Assembly: GCA_910578995.1 (NCBI GenBank)
Contig: CAJTSY010000001.1
Location: forward strand, 48,257 to 112,256
Direction of reading: 5' to 3'
From: an uncultured Acetatifactor sp.
GTDB taxonomy: Bacteria; Bacillota; Clostridia; Lachnospirales; Lachnospiraceae
Length of the DNA stretch: 64,000 bases
The translations under genes were made by a program, and so were the position numbers. The first letter of the stretch is position 1, and every line of letters starts with the position of its first letter. Positions 43,162 through 52,293 of this stretch are shown piece after piece. The notes beneath the pieces were generated by a model. It had not been told where the DNA came from, ran no database searches, and saw only the letters and a program-made list of their open reading frames with translations.

Positions 43162-43548
43162 TCACATTCCCTGCAGGATCATGTCCAGATAACCGATCTG
43201 ATCCAGGTAAGCTATCGCCCAGATGTAGTAGATCAGCGCCCCGATGCCTACGACAATGCTGACAATGGAGCATACCAGTGCCGCAGTGCCCACACCCGTC
43301 TTTCCTCTGTTGTTTCCGATGATGGCGCATATCAGTCCTGCAATACCCAGTATAATGCCCGGCACCCCATAGCAGCAGCTGGTGACAATTCCCAGAATGC
43401 CGCAGACCAGACCTGCTATCTGGAGACCGTTTGTCCCGTTGCTTCCTCCCCTGTAATCCGGCGGCGCCTGATAAGGAACATTTGCCGTATTGTCCTGGTA
43501 ATTGCTGTACTGGCCATTGTTTTGTCCGTTCTGATTATTCCCGTCCAT
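43162..43548 (-). CDS. DUF4190-type small membrane protein
   Basis: 128 residues: an Asn/Gln/Gly/Tyr-rich soluble N terminus (1-40), then two glycine-rich TM hairpins (LQIAGLVCGILGIVTSC and TAALVCSIVSIVVGIG), matching the DUF4190 pattern. It is probably first of the three small membrane-protein genes; a TATAAT (43602-43607, minus) lies about 55 bp upstream with no clear -35. Confidence 0.82.
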   Translation of the reverse strand: MDGNNQNGQNNGQYSNYQDNTANVPYQAPPDYRGGSNGTNGLQIAGLVCGILGIVTSCCYGVPGIILGIAGLICAIIGNNRGKTGVGTAALVCSIVSIVVGIGALIYYIWAIAYLDQIGYLDMILQGM

Positions 43549-43676
43549 CTTTTTCTCCTTTTCTTTTCTGTTCTGTCTGCTTTATGTAAAAGCTATTCTA
43601 TATTATACAATAGATCAGACATAATTTCCACCAAAAATTTTTCGCTATTCTGTATGCATGATTATTTCCGGTTCCC

Positions 43677-44099
43677 TCAGCCGTATATGTCTCCGCTGCC
43701 GTAAAGTGCCAGTCCGCCTTCCAGAATGGCGCCGGCAGCCGCATTCCCGTCCGAGGCCTTCACAATCATCGCCCTGCGCTCTCCGGCGGCCAGGGCATAC
43801 ATATATTCAATATTAAGCCCCCTGCTGCACAGAATATGCGTCAGTTTATGCAGCTCACCCACCCGGTCTTCCAGGCGGACAGCCAGAACGTCGGTCAGCA
43901 TGGCAGAAAAGCCCTTTTCCCTCAGAGCTGCCTTTGCCGTCTCAGGCTCCGATACCACCATGCGCAGCATGCCGTATTCCGTGGTATCGGCCATGCTCAG
44001 GGACATGATATTGACCCCTTTGTTTTTCAGTACCTCTGTCGCCTGCTCCAGACGTCCCTCACGGTTCTCCATAAACACTGACAACTGTTTTACAAACAT
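43677..44099 (-). CDS. ACT-domain amino-acid-binding protein
   Basis: About 140 residues forming two ACT domains (2-65, KQLSVFMENREGRLEQAT; 70-140, VRLEDRVGELHKLTH). Such stand-alone ACT proteins adjoin paaK/ior genes in many anaerobes and are likely amino-acid sensors for that pathway. I prefer the ATG at 44099, which has GAGGG six bases upstream. It is last in the iorA-iorB-paaK operon. Confidence 0.9.
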   Translation of the reverse strand: MFVKQLSVFMENREGRLEQATEVLKNKGVNIMSLSMADTTEYGMLRMVVSEPETAKAALREKGFSAMLTDVLAVRLEDRVGELHKLTHILCSRGLNIEYMYALAAGERRAMIVKASDGNAAAGAILEGGLALYGSGDIYG

Positions 44100-44135
44100 A
44101 ACCATCCCTCGCTTTCCTTATCTTCCATAACCGCC

Positions 44136-45434
44136 TTAGTCCATCCTGCGCCTGTCGATGACATGCACCGATTTGCCCATGCTCCGCTCCAGTGCCTTGG
44201 GCTCCACCAGTTTTACCTTCACCGCAAGCCCTATGGCCTGTTGGAGCACATGCTCGATCTTCCTGGTGAGGTTCTCCAGTTCCCTGATCTCGTCGGAGAA
44301 GAAACGTTCCTCCACTTCCACCTGTACCTCCAAGGTATCCAGATTGTTTACCCGGTCCACGATCAGCAGGTAATGAGGCGTGGTTCCGCCCATCTCCAGA
44401 AGAGCGGCTTCTATCTGGGAAGGGAATACATTGACGCCGCGGATGATCAGCATGTCGTCACTTCTGCCGGTAAACCGGGCAATCCTTGCCGTCGTCCTGC
44501 CGCACTCACAGGGCGTATGGTCTATGCTGGTCAGATCCTTGGTGCGGTAGCGGATCAGGGGAATGCCCTCCTTGGTCAGGGTGGAGATCACCAGCTCCCC
44601 GGTAACCCCGTCCTCCACCGGCCGGAAGGTCTCCCTGTCCACGATTTCCGGCAGGAAATAGTCCTCATGGACATGAAGCCCTCTGTGGAACTGGCAGTCC
44701 GTGGCCACGCCGGGGCCCATGATCTCACTGAGGCCGTAAATGTCATGGGCATGTATCCCAAGCTTTTCCTCAATTTTATCCCGCATTTTCTCCGTCCAGG
44801 GTTCTGCACCGTTCAGGGAGGCCTTCAGCCTGATTTTGTCCCGGACACCCATCTCCTCAATGGTCTCCGCAATGTGCATCAGATAGGAGGGCGTACACAG
44901 AATCCCCGTCACACCGAAATCTATCATCATGGTAATCAGTTTCTTAGTGTTGCCGGTGGACATGGGCACCACCGTGGCTCCCATCTTCTCCGCACCGTAA
45001 TGGCCGCCCAGGCCTCCGGTAAACAGGCCGTAGCCATAGGCCACCTGGATGATATCCTCCCGTCCCAGGTTCGCCATTGAAATACACCTTGCCACACACT
45101 CGCTCCACATGTCGATATCCCTTCTTGTGTACCCTACCACCGTGGCTTTTCCCGTGGTGCCGCTGGAGGCATGGATGCGCACGATCTGGGAATTGGGCAC
45201 TGCAAACATTCCGAAGGGATAGGTATCCCGCAGATCATCCTTGGTGGTAAATGGAAGCCTGGTCAGATCCTCCAGTCCCCGGATATCCCCCGGCTCCAGT
45301 CCGATGGCCTGCATCTTCTTGCGGTAATACTCTACATTATGGTATACCCGATCCACCAGTTTCACAAGCCGGGCCCCCTGCAGGACCCGCATCTCGTCCC
45401 TGCTCATGCATTCTTTTGTCTCATTCCAAATCAT
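44136..45434 (-). CDS. paaK: Phenylacetate-CoA ligase
   Basis: AMP-forming ligase making aryl-acetyl-CoA from phenylacetate or related acids, 432 residues. The adenylation P-loop ASSGTTGKATVVGYT (about 90-104), YGLSEIMGPG and the C-terminal ligase subdomain (GRSDDMLIIRGVNVFPSQ) are intact. The RBS is GGAGG. Next to iorAB it completes oxidation of aromatic amino-acid-derived pyruvates: IOR yields aryl-acetyl-CoA, and this ligase can run in either direction to gain or spend ATP. Confidence 0.94.
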   Translation of the reverse strand: MIWNETKECMSRDEMRVLQGARLVKLVDRVYHNVEYYRKKMQAIGLEPGDIRGLEDLTRLPFTTKDDLRDTYPFGMFAVPNSQIVRIHASSGTTGKATVVGYTRRDIDMWSECVARCISMANLGREDIIQVAYGYGLFTGGLGGHYGAEKMGATVVPMSTGNTKKLITMMIDFGVTGILCTPSYLMHIAETIEEMGVRDKIRLKASLNGAEPWTEKMRDKIEEKLGIHAHDIYGLSEIMGPGVATDCQFHRGLHVHEDYFLPEIVDRETFRPVEDGVTGELVISTLTKEGIPLIRYRTKDLTSIDHTPCECGRTTARIARFTGRSDDMLIIRGVNVFPSQIEAALLEMGGTTPHYLLIVDRVNNLDTLEVQVEVEERFFSDEIRELENLTRKIEHVLQQAIGLAVKVKLVEPKALERSMGKSVHVIDRRRMD

Positions 45435-45483
45435 AACTGCGCTCCTCCAGGCCCGCTTTGCGCAGGCGCTGCTTTTTTATTTT

Positions 45484-46065
45484 TTATTTCACTGGATCCT
45501 TTATAAACCCCGCCTCAAACGCTCTCTTGTTCACCTCCACAGTTTTAGGCGGAACCGTGACCTCGATCACATGGAGCCAGTCCTCTTTTGCAAAGCCCAT
45601 GTACCTGGCCGCCGCACCTAAGACAACCACGTTGAACGCCCTGGGCGCGCCCAGTTCTTTCGCCTTCTCCGTCGCCTCCACCACAATGGTCTTTCTGGAA
45701 GCCTGCAGGGTGTCCAGTATATTCTCCGGATACTGCGCAGCCCCCGTGACCACGGTGATGGGGTCTATGCGCCAGTCGTTTACTATTACAACTCCATCTT
45801 TCTTTAGGAAATGCAGGTAACGCAGAGCCTCAAGCCGCTCGAAAGCGATCAGCACATCCGCGCAGCCCTCCTCCACAATGGGCTCCGCCACTTCTTCCCC
45901 GTACCGCACAAAAGTCACCACACTGCCGCCGCGCTGTGCCATGCCGTGAACCTCGGACAGCTTGACGTCAAATCCCGCGTGGATGGCCAGGTTCCCAAGA
46001 ATCCTGCTGGTCAGGAGCGTACCCTGGCCGCCTACGCCCACAATCATGATATTTTTCACGCCCAT
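45484..46065 (-). CDS. iorB: Indolepyruvate:ferredoxin oxidoreductase, beta subunit
   Basis: 193-residue gamma-type (2-oxoacid oxidoreductase) domain subunit, with GVGGQGTLLTSRILG (about 10-24) near the N terminus and the SEVHGMAQRGGSVVTFVR signature. Pairs with IorA to decarboxylate aryl pyruvates to aryl-acetyl-CoA while reducing ferredoxin. An unusually long 294-bp spacer containing three 38-bp repeats separates it from iorA. Confidence 0.95.
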   Translation of the reverse strand: MGVKNIMIVGVGGQGTLLTSRILGNLAIHAGFDVKLSEVHGMAQRGGSVVTFVRYGEEVAEPIVEEGCADVLIAFERLEALRYLHFLKKDGVVIVNDWRIDPITVVTGAAQYPENILDTLQASRKTIVVEATEKAKELGAPRAFNVVVLGAAARYMGFAKEDWLHVIEVTVPPKTVEVNKRAFEAGFIKDPVK

Positions 46066-46155
46066 ATTCTATTATCCTCACATTCGCATTCTGATTTCCC
46101 GGTTTATCTGCCTGCGCTATGGCGCTGCGTATATGCCCTGTCCTGTACCGGATCA

Positions 46156-46269
46156 GTTCACCAGCCTCTCCGGCCTGATCCAGGCACTTCTGAGTTCGCC
46201 AGCTTCCCCTGTCTGGTCCAGGCACTTCCGAGTTCGCCAGCCTCCTCGGACTGACCCTGGCACTTCTGA
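46156..46269. repeat. Three 38-bp tandem repeats between iorA and iorB
   Basis: Units 46156-46193, 46194-46231 and 46232-46269 share gttc(a/g)ccagc at one end and ggcactt(c)tga at the other. The period is not a multiple of three and no gene covers them. A hairpin-capable GAAGACT...AGTCTTC follows. The 294-bp spacer otherwise shows no gene. Confidence 0.85.
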
Positions 46270-46359
46270 AAACGGAAGACTGAAACCCTTGCCACAAGTC
46301 TTCAGCCATTCAGCTTTCGGACCCCTGACAGCAGCATGGTACATCTATGATATATGATA

Positions 46360-48159
46360 TCAGCGCGGCTGCACCTCTATGGCATCAAATCTGCACAGCT
46401 TCATGCACAGTCCGCAGCCGTTGCACATGGTCTCGTCGATGGATACCGTCCCGTCCTCGTTCTTCGTCAGGGCGGGGCAGCCGGGACGCAGGCAGGCGCC
46501 GCATTTCTTACATTTTTCCGAAATGGGGACACATTTATCGGGGAAGGAAACCCCTTTCAGGAGCACGCAGGGCGCCTTGGTGATAATCACCGACACCGCG
46601 TCCCGGTGTGTCTCCCGGCGGAAAGCCTCCTCCAGTCCCTCCAGGTCAAAAGCGCTGATCTCATACACATGCTCGATGCCCAGGGAACGGCACAGTTTTG
46701 TGATATTGATGGCCGGAACCACTTCCCCCATCAGGGTCCTGCCGGTAGCCGCATGATCCTGATGGCCCGTCATGCCGGTAGTGGAATTGTCCAGGATCAC
46801 CACGGTTCCGCAGGACTGATTGTACACCATGTTCATCAGGGAGTTGATCCCCGTGTGCATAAAGGTAGAATCCCCGATCACCGCCACCCAGTTTCTGATG
46901 TATTCTTTCCCCCTGGCCTTCTCCATCCCATGCAGGGTGCTGATACTGGATCCCATGCAGATCGTGGTGTCCACCACGCTTAAGGGCGGCACAGCTCCCA
47001 GGGTATAGCAGCCGATATCTCCCGCCGCATGAAGCTTTAAGCGGTTCAGAACGGAGTAAACGCTGCGGTGGGGGCATCCCGGACACAGGATCGGCGGTCT
47101 GGCGGGAACTTTCGCAGGCGCCAACAGGGCCGTGCTGTCGCCCTGCCGTCCTCGCGCCGTCTCTCCGGACACCTCTGGCTGTCCCCGTTTTCCGCATTCC
47201 GGAACCCGCTGTCTGATCATATTGGCACTGTATTCGCCCTGAACCGTAAAGAGCTCCTTGCCCACAGCCTTCAAAATACCCCAGGACTTCACCTGTTCCT
47301 CGATGACGGGTTCCAGTTCCTCAAATATGTACAGCCGCTCTACCTTTGCGGCAAATTCCTCTATCAGCTTCCTGGGAAGGGGATGCACCATTCCCAGTTT
47401 CAGGACACTTGCCTTCGGCATGGCTTCCCGCACATACTGGTAGGGAATCCCGCTGGTGATAAACCCAACGGACAGATCACGGTATTCTGCCCGGTTCAAG
47501 GGCAGGGTGTCCGCATCCGCCGCCAGATTCTTCATCCGCTGTTCCACCACCAGGTGTCTTTTGATGGCATTAGCGGGCATCATCACATATTTCTCGGTAT
47601 TCCGTTCATAAGGAAACGGTTCTTTCTCTGTGCGCTCCTCCAGTTCCACGATACCCTGAGAATGGGAAAGCCTGGTGGTGGAACGCACCATCACCGGCGT
47701 ATCGTATTTTTCACTTAAGTCAAAGGCAAATTTCATGAACTCCTTGGCCTCTGAGCTGTCCGAAGGTTCCAGAACGGGAATCATGGCCGACCTGGCCACC
47801 ATCCGGCTGTCCTGCTCGTTCTGGGAACTGTACATGCCGGGATCGTCAGCGGCTACTACCACCATGCCGCCTCCCACGCCCGCGTAGGCCGCCGTAAACA
47901 GCGGATCCGCCGCCACGTTCACCCCCACATGCTTCATACTGCACATGGAACGGACTCCCGCCATGGAAGCGCCGATGGCCACCTCCGCCGCCACCTTCTC
48001 GTTGGGGGACCATTCCGCATAGACTTCCTTATATTTTGCGATTGCCTCGCTGATCTCCGTGCTGGGCGTACCCGGATATGCCGCCGACACTTTCACGCCT
48101 GCCTCGTAGGCGCCTCTCGCTATGGCTTCGTTGCCAAGCAGTATCATCTTCTCTGCCAC
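46360..48159 (-). CDS. iorA: Indolepyruvate:ferredoxin oxidoreductase, alpha subunit
   Basis: 599-residue TPP enzyme subunit. The N-terminal pyrimidine-binding domain (GNEAIARGAYEAG, AYPGTPSTEI), the TPP domain (CPGCPHRSVYSVL, GDSTFMHTG) and two C-terminal [4Fe-4S] clusters (CKKCGACLRPGCP; CNGCGLCMKLC) are all present. Around residues 330-350 there is a polar insertion typical of lineage linkers. The start is a GTG at 48159 with AGGAGG upstream; a strong promoter lies 50 bp before it. Confidence 0.96.
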   Translation of the reverse strand: MAEKMILLGNEAIARGAYEAGVKVSAAYPGTPSTEISEAIAKYKEVYAEWSPNEKVAAEVAIGASMAGVRSMCSMKHVGVNVAADPLFTAAYAGVGGGMVVVAADDPGMYSSQNEQDSRMVARSAMIPVLEPSDSSEAKEFMKFAFDLSEKYDTPVMVRSTTRLSHSQGIVELEERTEKEPFPYERNTEKYVMMPANAIKRHLVVEQRMKNLAADADTLPLNRAEYRDLSVGFITSGIPYQYVREAMPKASVLKLGMVHPLPRKLIEEFAAKVERLYIFEELEPVIEEQVKSWGILKAVGKELFTVQGEYSANMIRQRVPECGKRGQPEVSGETARGRQGDSTALLAPAKVPARPPILCPGCPHRSVYSVLNRLKLHAAGDIGCYTLGAVPPLSVVDTTICMGSSISTLHGMEKARGKEYIRNWVAVIGDSTFMHTGINSLMNMVYNQSCGTVVILDNSTTGMTGHQDHAATGRTLMGEVVPAINITKLCRSLGIEHVYEISAFDLEGLEEAFRRETHRDAVSVIITKAPCVLLKGVSFPDKCVPISEKCKKCGACLRPGCPALTKNEDGTVSIDETMCNGCGLCMKLCRFDAIEVQPR

Positions 48160-48210
48160 GTCGTTCCTCCTGCTCTTAAGAATTGTCGGATAACTACTTG
48201 TTATTTTTTC

Positions 48211-48239
48211 ATTTTAAGTTACTTTTCCCCATGTGTCAA
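48211..48239 (-). promoter_or_regulatory. Strong promoter of the iorA-iorB-paaK operon
   Basis: Minus-strand TTGACA (48234-48239), 17-bp spacer, TAAAAT (48211-48216), about 45 bp before the GTG start of iorA. Confidence 0.85.
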
Positions 48240-48255
48240 CAAATTTCACAATTTG
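48240..48255. promoter_or_regulatory. Candidate operator palindrome upstream of the ior promoter
   Basis: CAAATT-TCAC-AATTTG, a perfect 6-bp inverted repeat directly abutting the -35 box. The position suits an activator or a repressor site; the factor is unknown. Confidence 0.45.
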
Positions 48256-48350
48256 GAAGGCAATCTGCATTAGACGGATACTCAGGGAACTGGGCCAGTT
48301 CCGTTCCCCGGGACGTTTTCTGCGCATTTTGCATAAAATCCCCAGCTCCC

Positions 48351-49355
48351 TCATTCCTGCCTGTAAATCCCGCAGTCCAGATGCCGGTAGGCCAGTTCCG
48401 TTGCCACTCTGCCTCTGGGGGTGCGGTTCAGGAATCCGTTCTTGATCAGGTAGGGCTCGTAGACATCCTCGATGGTGCCTGCGTCCTCCCCGATGGCGGC
48501 GGCCAAAGTGTCCAGGCCCACAGGCCCGCCGTCGAACTTCTCTATCATGGTCAACAGCAGGTTCCGGTCGATATGGTCCAGGCCCAGCTTGTCCACATCC
48601 ATCAGATCCAGGGCGGTCCTGGCCACCTCCTCCGTGATGATGCCGTCATACTTCACCTGGGCGAAATCCCGCACCCGCTTCAGGATGCGGTTGGCCAGCC
48701 TGGGGGTGCCGCGGCTCCTTTTTGCCATCTCCAGGGCCCCCTCCGGCTCGATCTCCACCTTTAAGATCCTGGCGGAATGCAGGATGATCAACTGCAGTTC
48801 CTCCACCGTGTAGAATTCCATATGGTAGATCATACCGAACCTGTCCCGCAGGGGCGCTGTGAGAAGCCCCGCCCTGGTGGTGGCCCCCGCCAGGGTAAAC
48901 CTGGGCAGATCCAGACGCACGGAGCGTGCCGTGGAGCCCTTTCCGATCATGATGTCAATGCAGTAGTCTTCCATGGCCGGATAGAGCACTTCCTCCACCT
49001 GGCGGTTCAGCCTGTGGATCTCGTCCACAAACAGCAGGTCGCCTTCCTCCAGGTTGTTCAGAATGGCCGCCATTTCCCCCGGTTTCTCGATGGCAGGCCC
49101 GCTGGTCACCTTCAGGTGGACCCCCATCTCATTGGCAATGATACCCGCCAGGGTAGTCTTGCCCAGTCCCGGCGGCCCGTAGAACAGCACATGGTCCAGG
49201 GCATCCCCCCGCAGTTTCGCCGCTTCTATATAAATCTTCAGGTTCTCCTTCACCTTTGACTGTCCGATGTAGTCGTCCAGTTTCTGGGGACGCAGAGAGC
49301 CCTCTATCTTAATATCCTCTTCTGTAATATCCGTTTCAATCATTCGCTTTGGCAT
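48351..49355 (-). CDS. ruvB: Holliday junction helicase RuvB
   Basis: Hexameric AAA+ motor that drives branch migration with RuvA; 334 residues. Walker A GPPGLGKTT (about 59-67), Walker B DEIHRL, sensor SGPAIEKPG-type segments, arginine finger region and C-terminal winged helix (ending TPRGRVAT) are present. It is separated from ruvA by a flavodoxin gene; ruvC is not in the window. Confidence 0.98.
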   Translation of the reverse strand: MPKRMIETDITEEDIKIEGSLRPQKLDDYIGQSKVKENLKIYIEAAKLRGDALDHVLFYGPPGLGKTTLAGIIANEMGVHLKVTSGPAIEKPGEMAAILNNLEEGDLLFVDEIHRLNRQVEEVLYPAMEDYCIDIMIGKGSTARSVRLDLPRFTLAGATTRAGLLTAPLRDRFGMIYHMEFYTVEELQLIILHSARILKVEIEPEGALEMAKRSRGTPRLANRILKRVRDFAQVKYDGIITEEVARTALDLMDVDKLGLDHIDRNLLLTMIEKFDGGPVGLDTLAAAIGEDAGTIEDVYEPYLIKNGFLNRTPRGRVATELAYRHLDCGIYRQE

Positions 49356-49409
49356 TTTTATGCATTCCCTTCGGCTTTTTCTAAATCCTGTTTCAGCCCC
49401 TCACCTCCC

Positions 49410-49859
49410 TCATTTCCGATCTGCCAGACGGCCATAGAAATCCACCGCCCCGTCGATCTCGCTCTTGGTGGGGTGTCCTTTTGCGATGCCGCCCACCAGT
49501 TTAAAGGGACCGAAGGTGTCAAAGCCCCGGCACCCATATGTACCAAGCACCCGGCAGTTCCTGGCCTGCGCCTTTGCCGAGATGGAATTGGCGTATCTGC
49601 CGCTGTCATTCCCGCATGTGTACAGGAAAAATACATCCCTGCATTCCGGCAGTTTTTCCTCCGCGAATTTCTCTGTTGCCTCATAAAATTTTCCAAAGGC
49701 CACACCGGACGCGATGCCGATGGTGTCGTATCCGCTTAGGTCCATCTCTGCGGCTTTCTCCACCATTACCGCGGGAATCCCGTATTTTCCGGCTATGGCA
49801 TCCACTAGCTTCTTCGTGTTTCCGTGGTGTGTGGATTCATAAATTATAATTGTATTCAT
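49410..49859 (-). CDS. Flavodoxin-domain protein
   Basis: 149-residue FMN-binding protein of the long-used flavodoxin fold. The phosphate loop YESTHHGNTKK (about 8-18) and the middle loop FLYTCGNDSG (about 77-86) fit FMN binding. The likely role is low-potential electron transfer. It is inserted between ruvA and ruvB, which are usually adjacent, and reads in the same direction. Confidence 0.9.
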   Translation of the reverse strand: MNTIIIYESTHHGNTKKLVDAIAGKYGIPAVMVEKAAEMDLSGYDTIGIASGVAFGKFYEATEKFAEEKLPECRDVFFLYTCGNDSGRYANSISAKAQARNCRVLGTYGCRGFDTFGPFKLVGGIAKGHPTKSEIDGAVDFYGRLADRK

Positions 49860-49878
49860 CTCATCCCTCCGTCTGTCC

Positions 49879-50490
49879 TCAAAACATCTTCTTCAGCGCC
49901 GCCTTCAGTACTGCGCCGGAGTCCATGTTTTCAATCCCCTGGATGGCGTTCACTGCCTTCAGGGCTTCCGCATTCCCATACCCCAGAGACACCAGTGCTT
50001 CCACAGCCTCCTGCTTCTGGGGGGTGTCCGCCATGCCTGGGGAAGCGGCCCCTGCGCCTTGGATTTCCCGTCCGATCATGGTATCCTGGACGCTGACTTT
50101 GCCTTTCAGCTCCAGGATCAGGCGCTCCGCAGTCTTCGTCCCCACCCCCGGGGCTTTGGAGATGGCCTTGGCATCCCCTGTGATAATGGCAAAACGCAGG
50201 GCGTCCGCATTCAGTACGGAGAGAATGGACAACGCCCCCTTGGGGCCGATGCCGCTGACCATGATGCACTGCCGAAAGATATCCAGGTCATTTTTCGACA
50301 AAAAACCGTACAACTGCACCGCGTCCTCACGGACACTGGTGTAGGTATACAATTTCGCATTCTCCCCGATTCCCGGAAGCCTGGCCGCCGTGTCCGCCGA
50401 TATCCGTACATTGTAACCGATACCGCCCACATCGATTATCGCATTGTCTTCCGAGATATCTTCCACTGTTCCCTTTACATATGCTATCAT
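49879..50490 (-). CDS. ruvA: Holliday junction DNA-binding protein RuvA
   Basis: 203-residue tetrameric junction-binding protein. It has the OB-fold N terminus (MIAYVKGTVEDISED), two helix-hairpin-helix motifs (SGIGPKGALSIL; PGVGTKTAERLILELKGK) and the flexible RuvB-contacting C-terminal domain (QEAVEALVSLGY). Standard length. Upstream 50491-50651 is non-coding with nothing identified. Confidence 0.97.
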   Translation of the reverse strand: MIAYVKGTVEDISEDNAIIDVGGIGYNVRISADTAARLPGIGENAKLYTYTSVREDAVQLYGFLSKNDLDIFRQCIMVSGIGPKGALSILSVLNADALRFAIITGDAKAISKAPGVGTKTAERLILELKGKVSVQDTMIGREIQGAGAASPGMADTPQKQEAVEALVSLGYGNAEALKAVNAIQGIENMDSGAVLKAALKKMF

Positions 50491-50651
50491 ATTCCGTTTC
50501 TCCCGTTCAATTTACACAGTCTGTTCTGAAAGACTGCTTACACCCCGCCAAGCATCGTACAGGCCCGTCTTTTCGCCTGGCATTTTGTCTGACATTACCG
50601 GCTTTCTGGCCGCCATTTCTGCAGGCTGTCCTATTCATCTTTGCAATAATC

Positions 50652-52022
50652 TTACTCAATCCCCGGATCCCGTCTCAGCAGTTTTTTATACACCACCGCA
50701 AAACATACGAAATGCACCAAAAAGGTCAGCGTCCAACTGATGGGGTAGGAATAATACAGGCACTCCAATGTACGGATGCTCTGGAAAATGGTATAAATCC
50801 ACACCACCCGGAACAGGCAGGCCCCCGTCAGGGACACCAGCATGGGCATGATGGCATAGCCCATTCCCCGCAGTACGCCAACCACCACGTCCATGATCCC
50901 GCAGAGGAAATACGGTACACAGATAATGGACATACGCAGAATTCCATACTCGATAACGACAGGATCCGTGGTATAAAGCTGCAGCAACGTTCCGCCGAAG
51001 AAATAGGCCGCATTTCCCATCACTGCTCCCACAACCACCACCATGCCCTCACAGATCAGCAGGACACGGAGAATTCTTTTATATTTTCTCGCTCCGTAGT
51101 TCTGACCGCTGAAACTGATAGCCGCCTGATGGAACGCGTTCATGGCTGTATAGACAAATCCTTCTATATTGCTCCCCGCCGTGTTTCCCGCCATGGCCGT
51201 GGAGCCGAAGCTGTTCACCGAAGACTGGATCAGCACATTGGAAACGGAAAACAGCGCTCCCTGCATCCCGGCGGGAACGCCGATCTGGATCATTTTGATC
51301 AGTTTGTCAGGAACAATCTTAATGCCCTGCAAAACCAGACGGTAGGCGCTGTCGGTAAGGAACAGGCACCGCACCACCAGAGCCGCCGATATGCCCTGGG
51401 AAACCACCGTGGCCGCCGCCACCCCTGCCACGCCCATGGAAAAGACGATGACAAAGATCAGGTTCAGCACCACATTCACCACCCCGGCGATCAGAAGGTA
51501 ATAAAGCGGCCGCTTGGTATCCCCCACAGCCCGCAGTACGGCACTGCCGAAATTATAAACCATCATAAACGGCATACCGGCAAAATATATCCGCATGTAC
51601 AGCACGGAATGGGAGATTACATCCTCCGGCGTGCCCATCCACCCAAGGGCAGGCCTGGATAGAAAGAATCCCAGAAAGACCAGAATCACACCTCCCGCCA
51701 GGGCTGTGGCGATGGCTGTCTGCACCATCTCCTTCAGTTCCCCTTCCTGTCCGGCCCCGTAAAACCTGGCCACCAGTACATTGGCCCCCACCGACAGCCC
51801 AATGAACAGATTGACGATCAGGTTTGTCAGGGAACTGGTAGAGCCCACTGCCGCCAGGGCCTCGTTTCCGGCAAACCGACCCACCACTACGATATCCGCC
51901 GCGTTGAACAGGAGCTGCAGAATGCCCGACAGCATCAGCGGAATATAGAATACCATAATCTTGCCCAATAAAGGGCCGTTACACATGTCTATTTCGTATT
52001 TTTTAGATGATCTCTTTTCCAT
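50652..52022 (-). CDS. MATE-family efflux transporter
   Basis: 456-residue transporter with twelve hydrophobic helices in two related halves. MATE-like features include YIPLMLSGILQLLFNAAD at the start of TM1, VGSTSSLTNLIVN and a central linker. Drug or metabolite:Na+/H+ antiport is the family activity; the substrate is unknown. The RBS is AAAGGA or AAGGTG. It stands alone between ruvA and leuD, with a terminator upstream. Confidence 0.93.
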   Translation of the reverse strand: MEKRSSKKYEIDMCNGPLLGKIMVFYIPLMLSGILQLLFNAADIVVVGRFAGNEALAAVGSTSSLTNLIVNLFIGLSVGANVLVARFYGAGQEGELKEMVQTAIATALAGGVILVFLGFFLSRPALGWMGTPEDVISHSVLYMRIYFAGMPFMMVYNFGSAVLRAVGDTKRPLYYLLIAGVVNVVLNLIFVIVFSMGVAGVAAATVVSQGISAALVVRCLFLTDSAYRLVLQGIKIVPDKLIKMIQIGVPAGMQGALFSVSNVLIQSSVNSFGSTAMAGNTAGSNIEGFVYTAMNAFHQAAISFSGQNYGARKYKRILRVLLICEGMVVVVGAVMGNAAYFFGGTLLQLYTTDPVVIEYGILRMSIICVPYFLCGIMDVVVGVLRGMGYAIMPMLVSLTGACLFRVVWIYTIFQSIRTLECLYYSYPISWTLTFLVHFVCFAVVYKKLLRRDPGIE

Positions 52023-52189
52023 AGCACCTTCCAGGTTCCTTTCTTTCCCGGTAGAAATTCCGGTGAACCGTCGTTTACAAAAAAGTCAAATAGGAACCGC
52101 ACATATGATTCCGGTTCCTGGTTTGTGCGTGCCTTCGGCACCTTACTGATTCCATGTCCGTCTGGCTACAGACTATCCTATAAGGAAAA

Positions 52190-52225
52190 AGCCTCGCAGT
52201 TTCGTAAACTGTGGTCTGCGAGGCT
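52190..52225 (-). terminator. Rho-independent terminator after leuD
   Basis: AGCCTCGCAG / CTGCGAGGCT, 10 bp, with an inner CAGTTT...AAACTG extension, followed on the minus strand by TTTTTCC. It lies 68 bp beyond the leuD stop. Confidence 0.88.
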
Positions 52226-52293
52226 TGACATGCAGTCATGTCCGTTGTAACCCATCCCGCCCGTAGCATCCCGGAGGGAATCGGTATTGTATC

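Noticed and set aside
46156..46269. CRISPR-like repeats
   Set aside because: 38-bp units abut directly without unique spacers; no cas genes.
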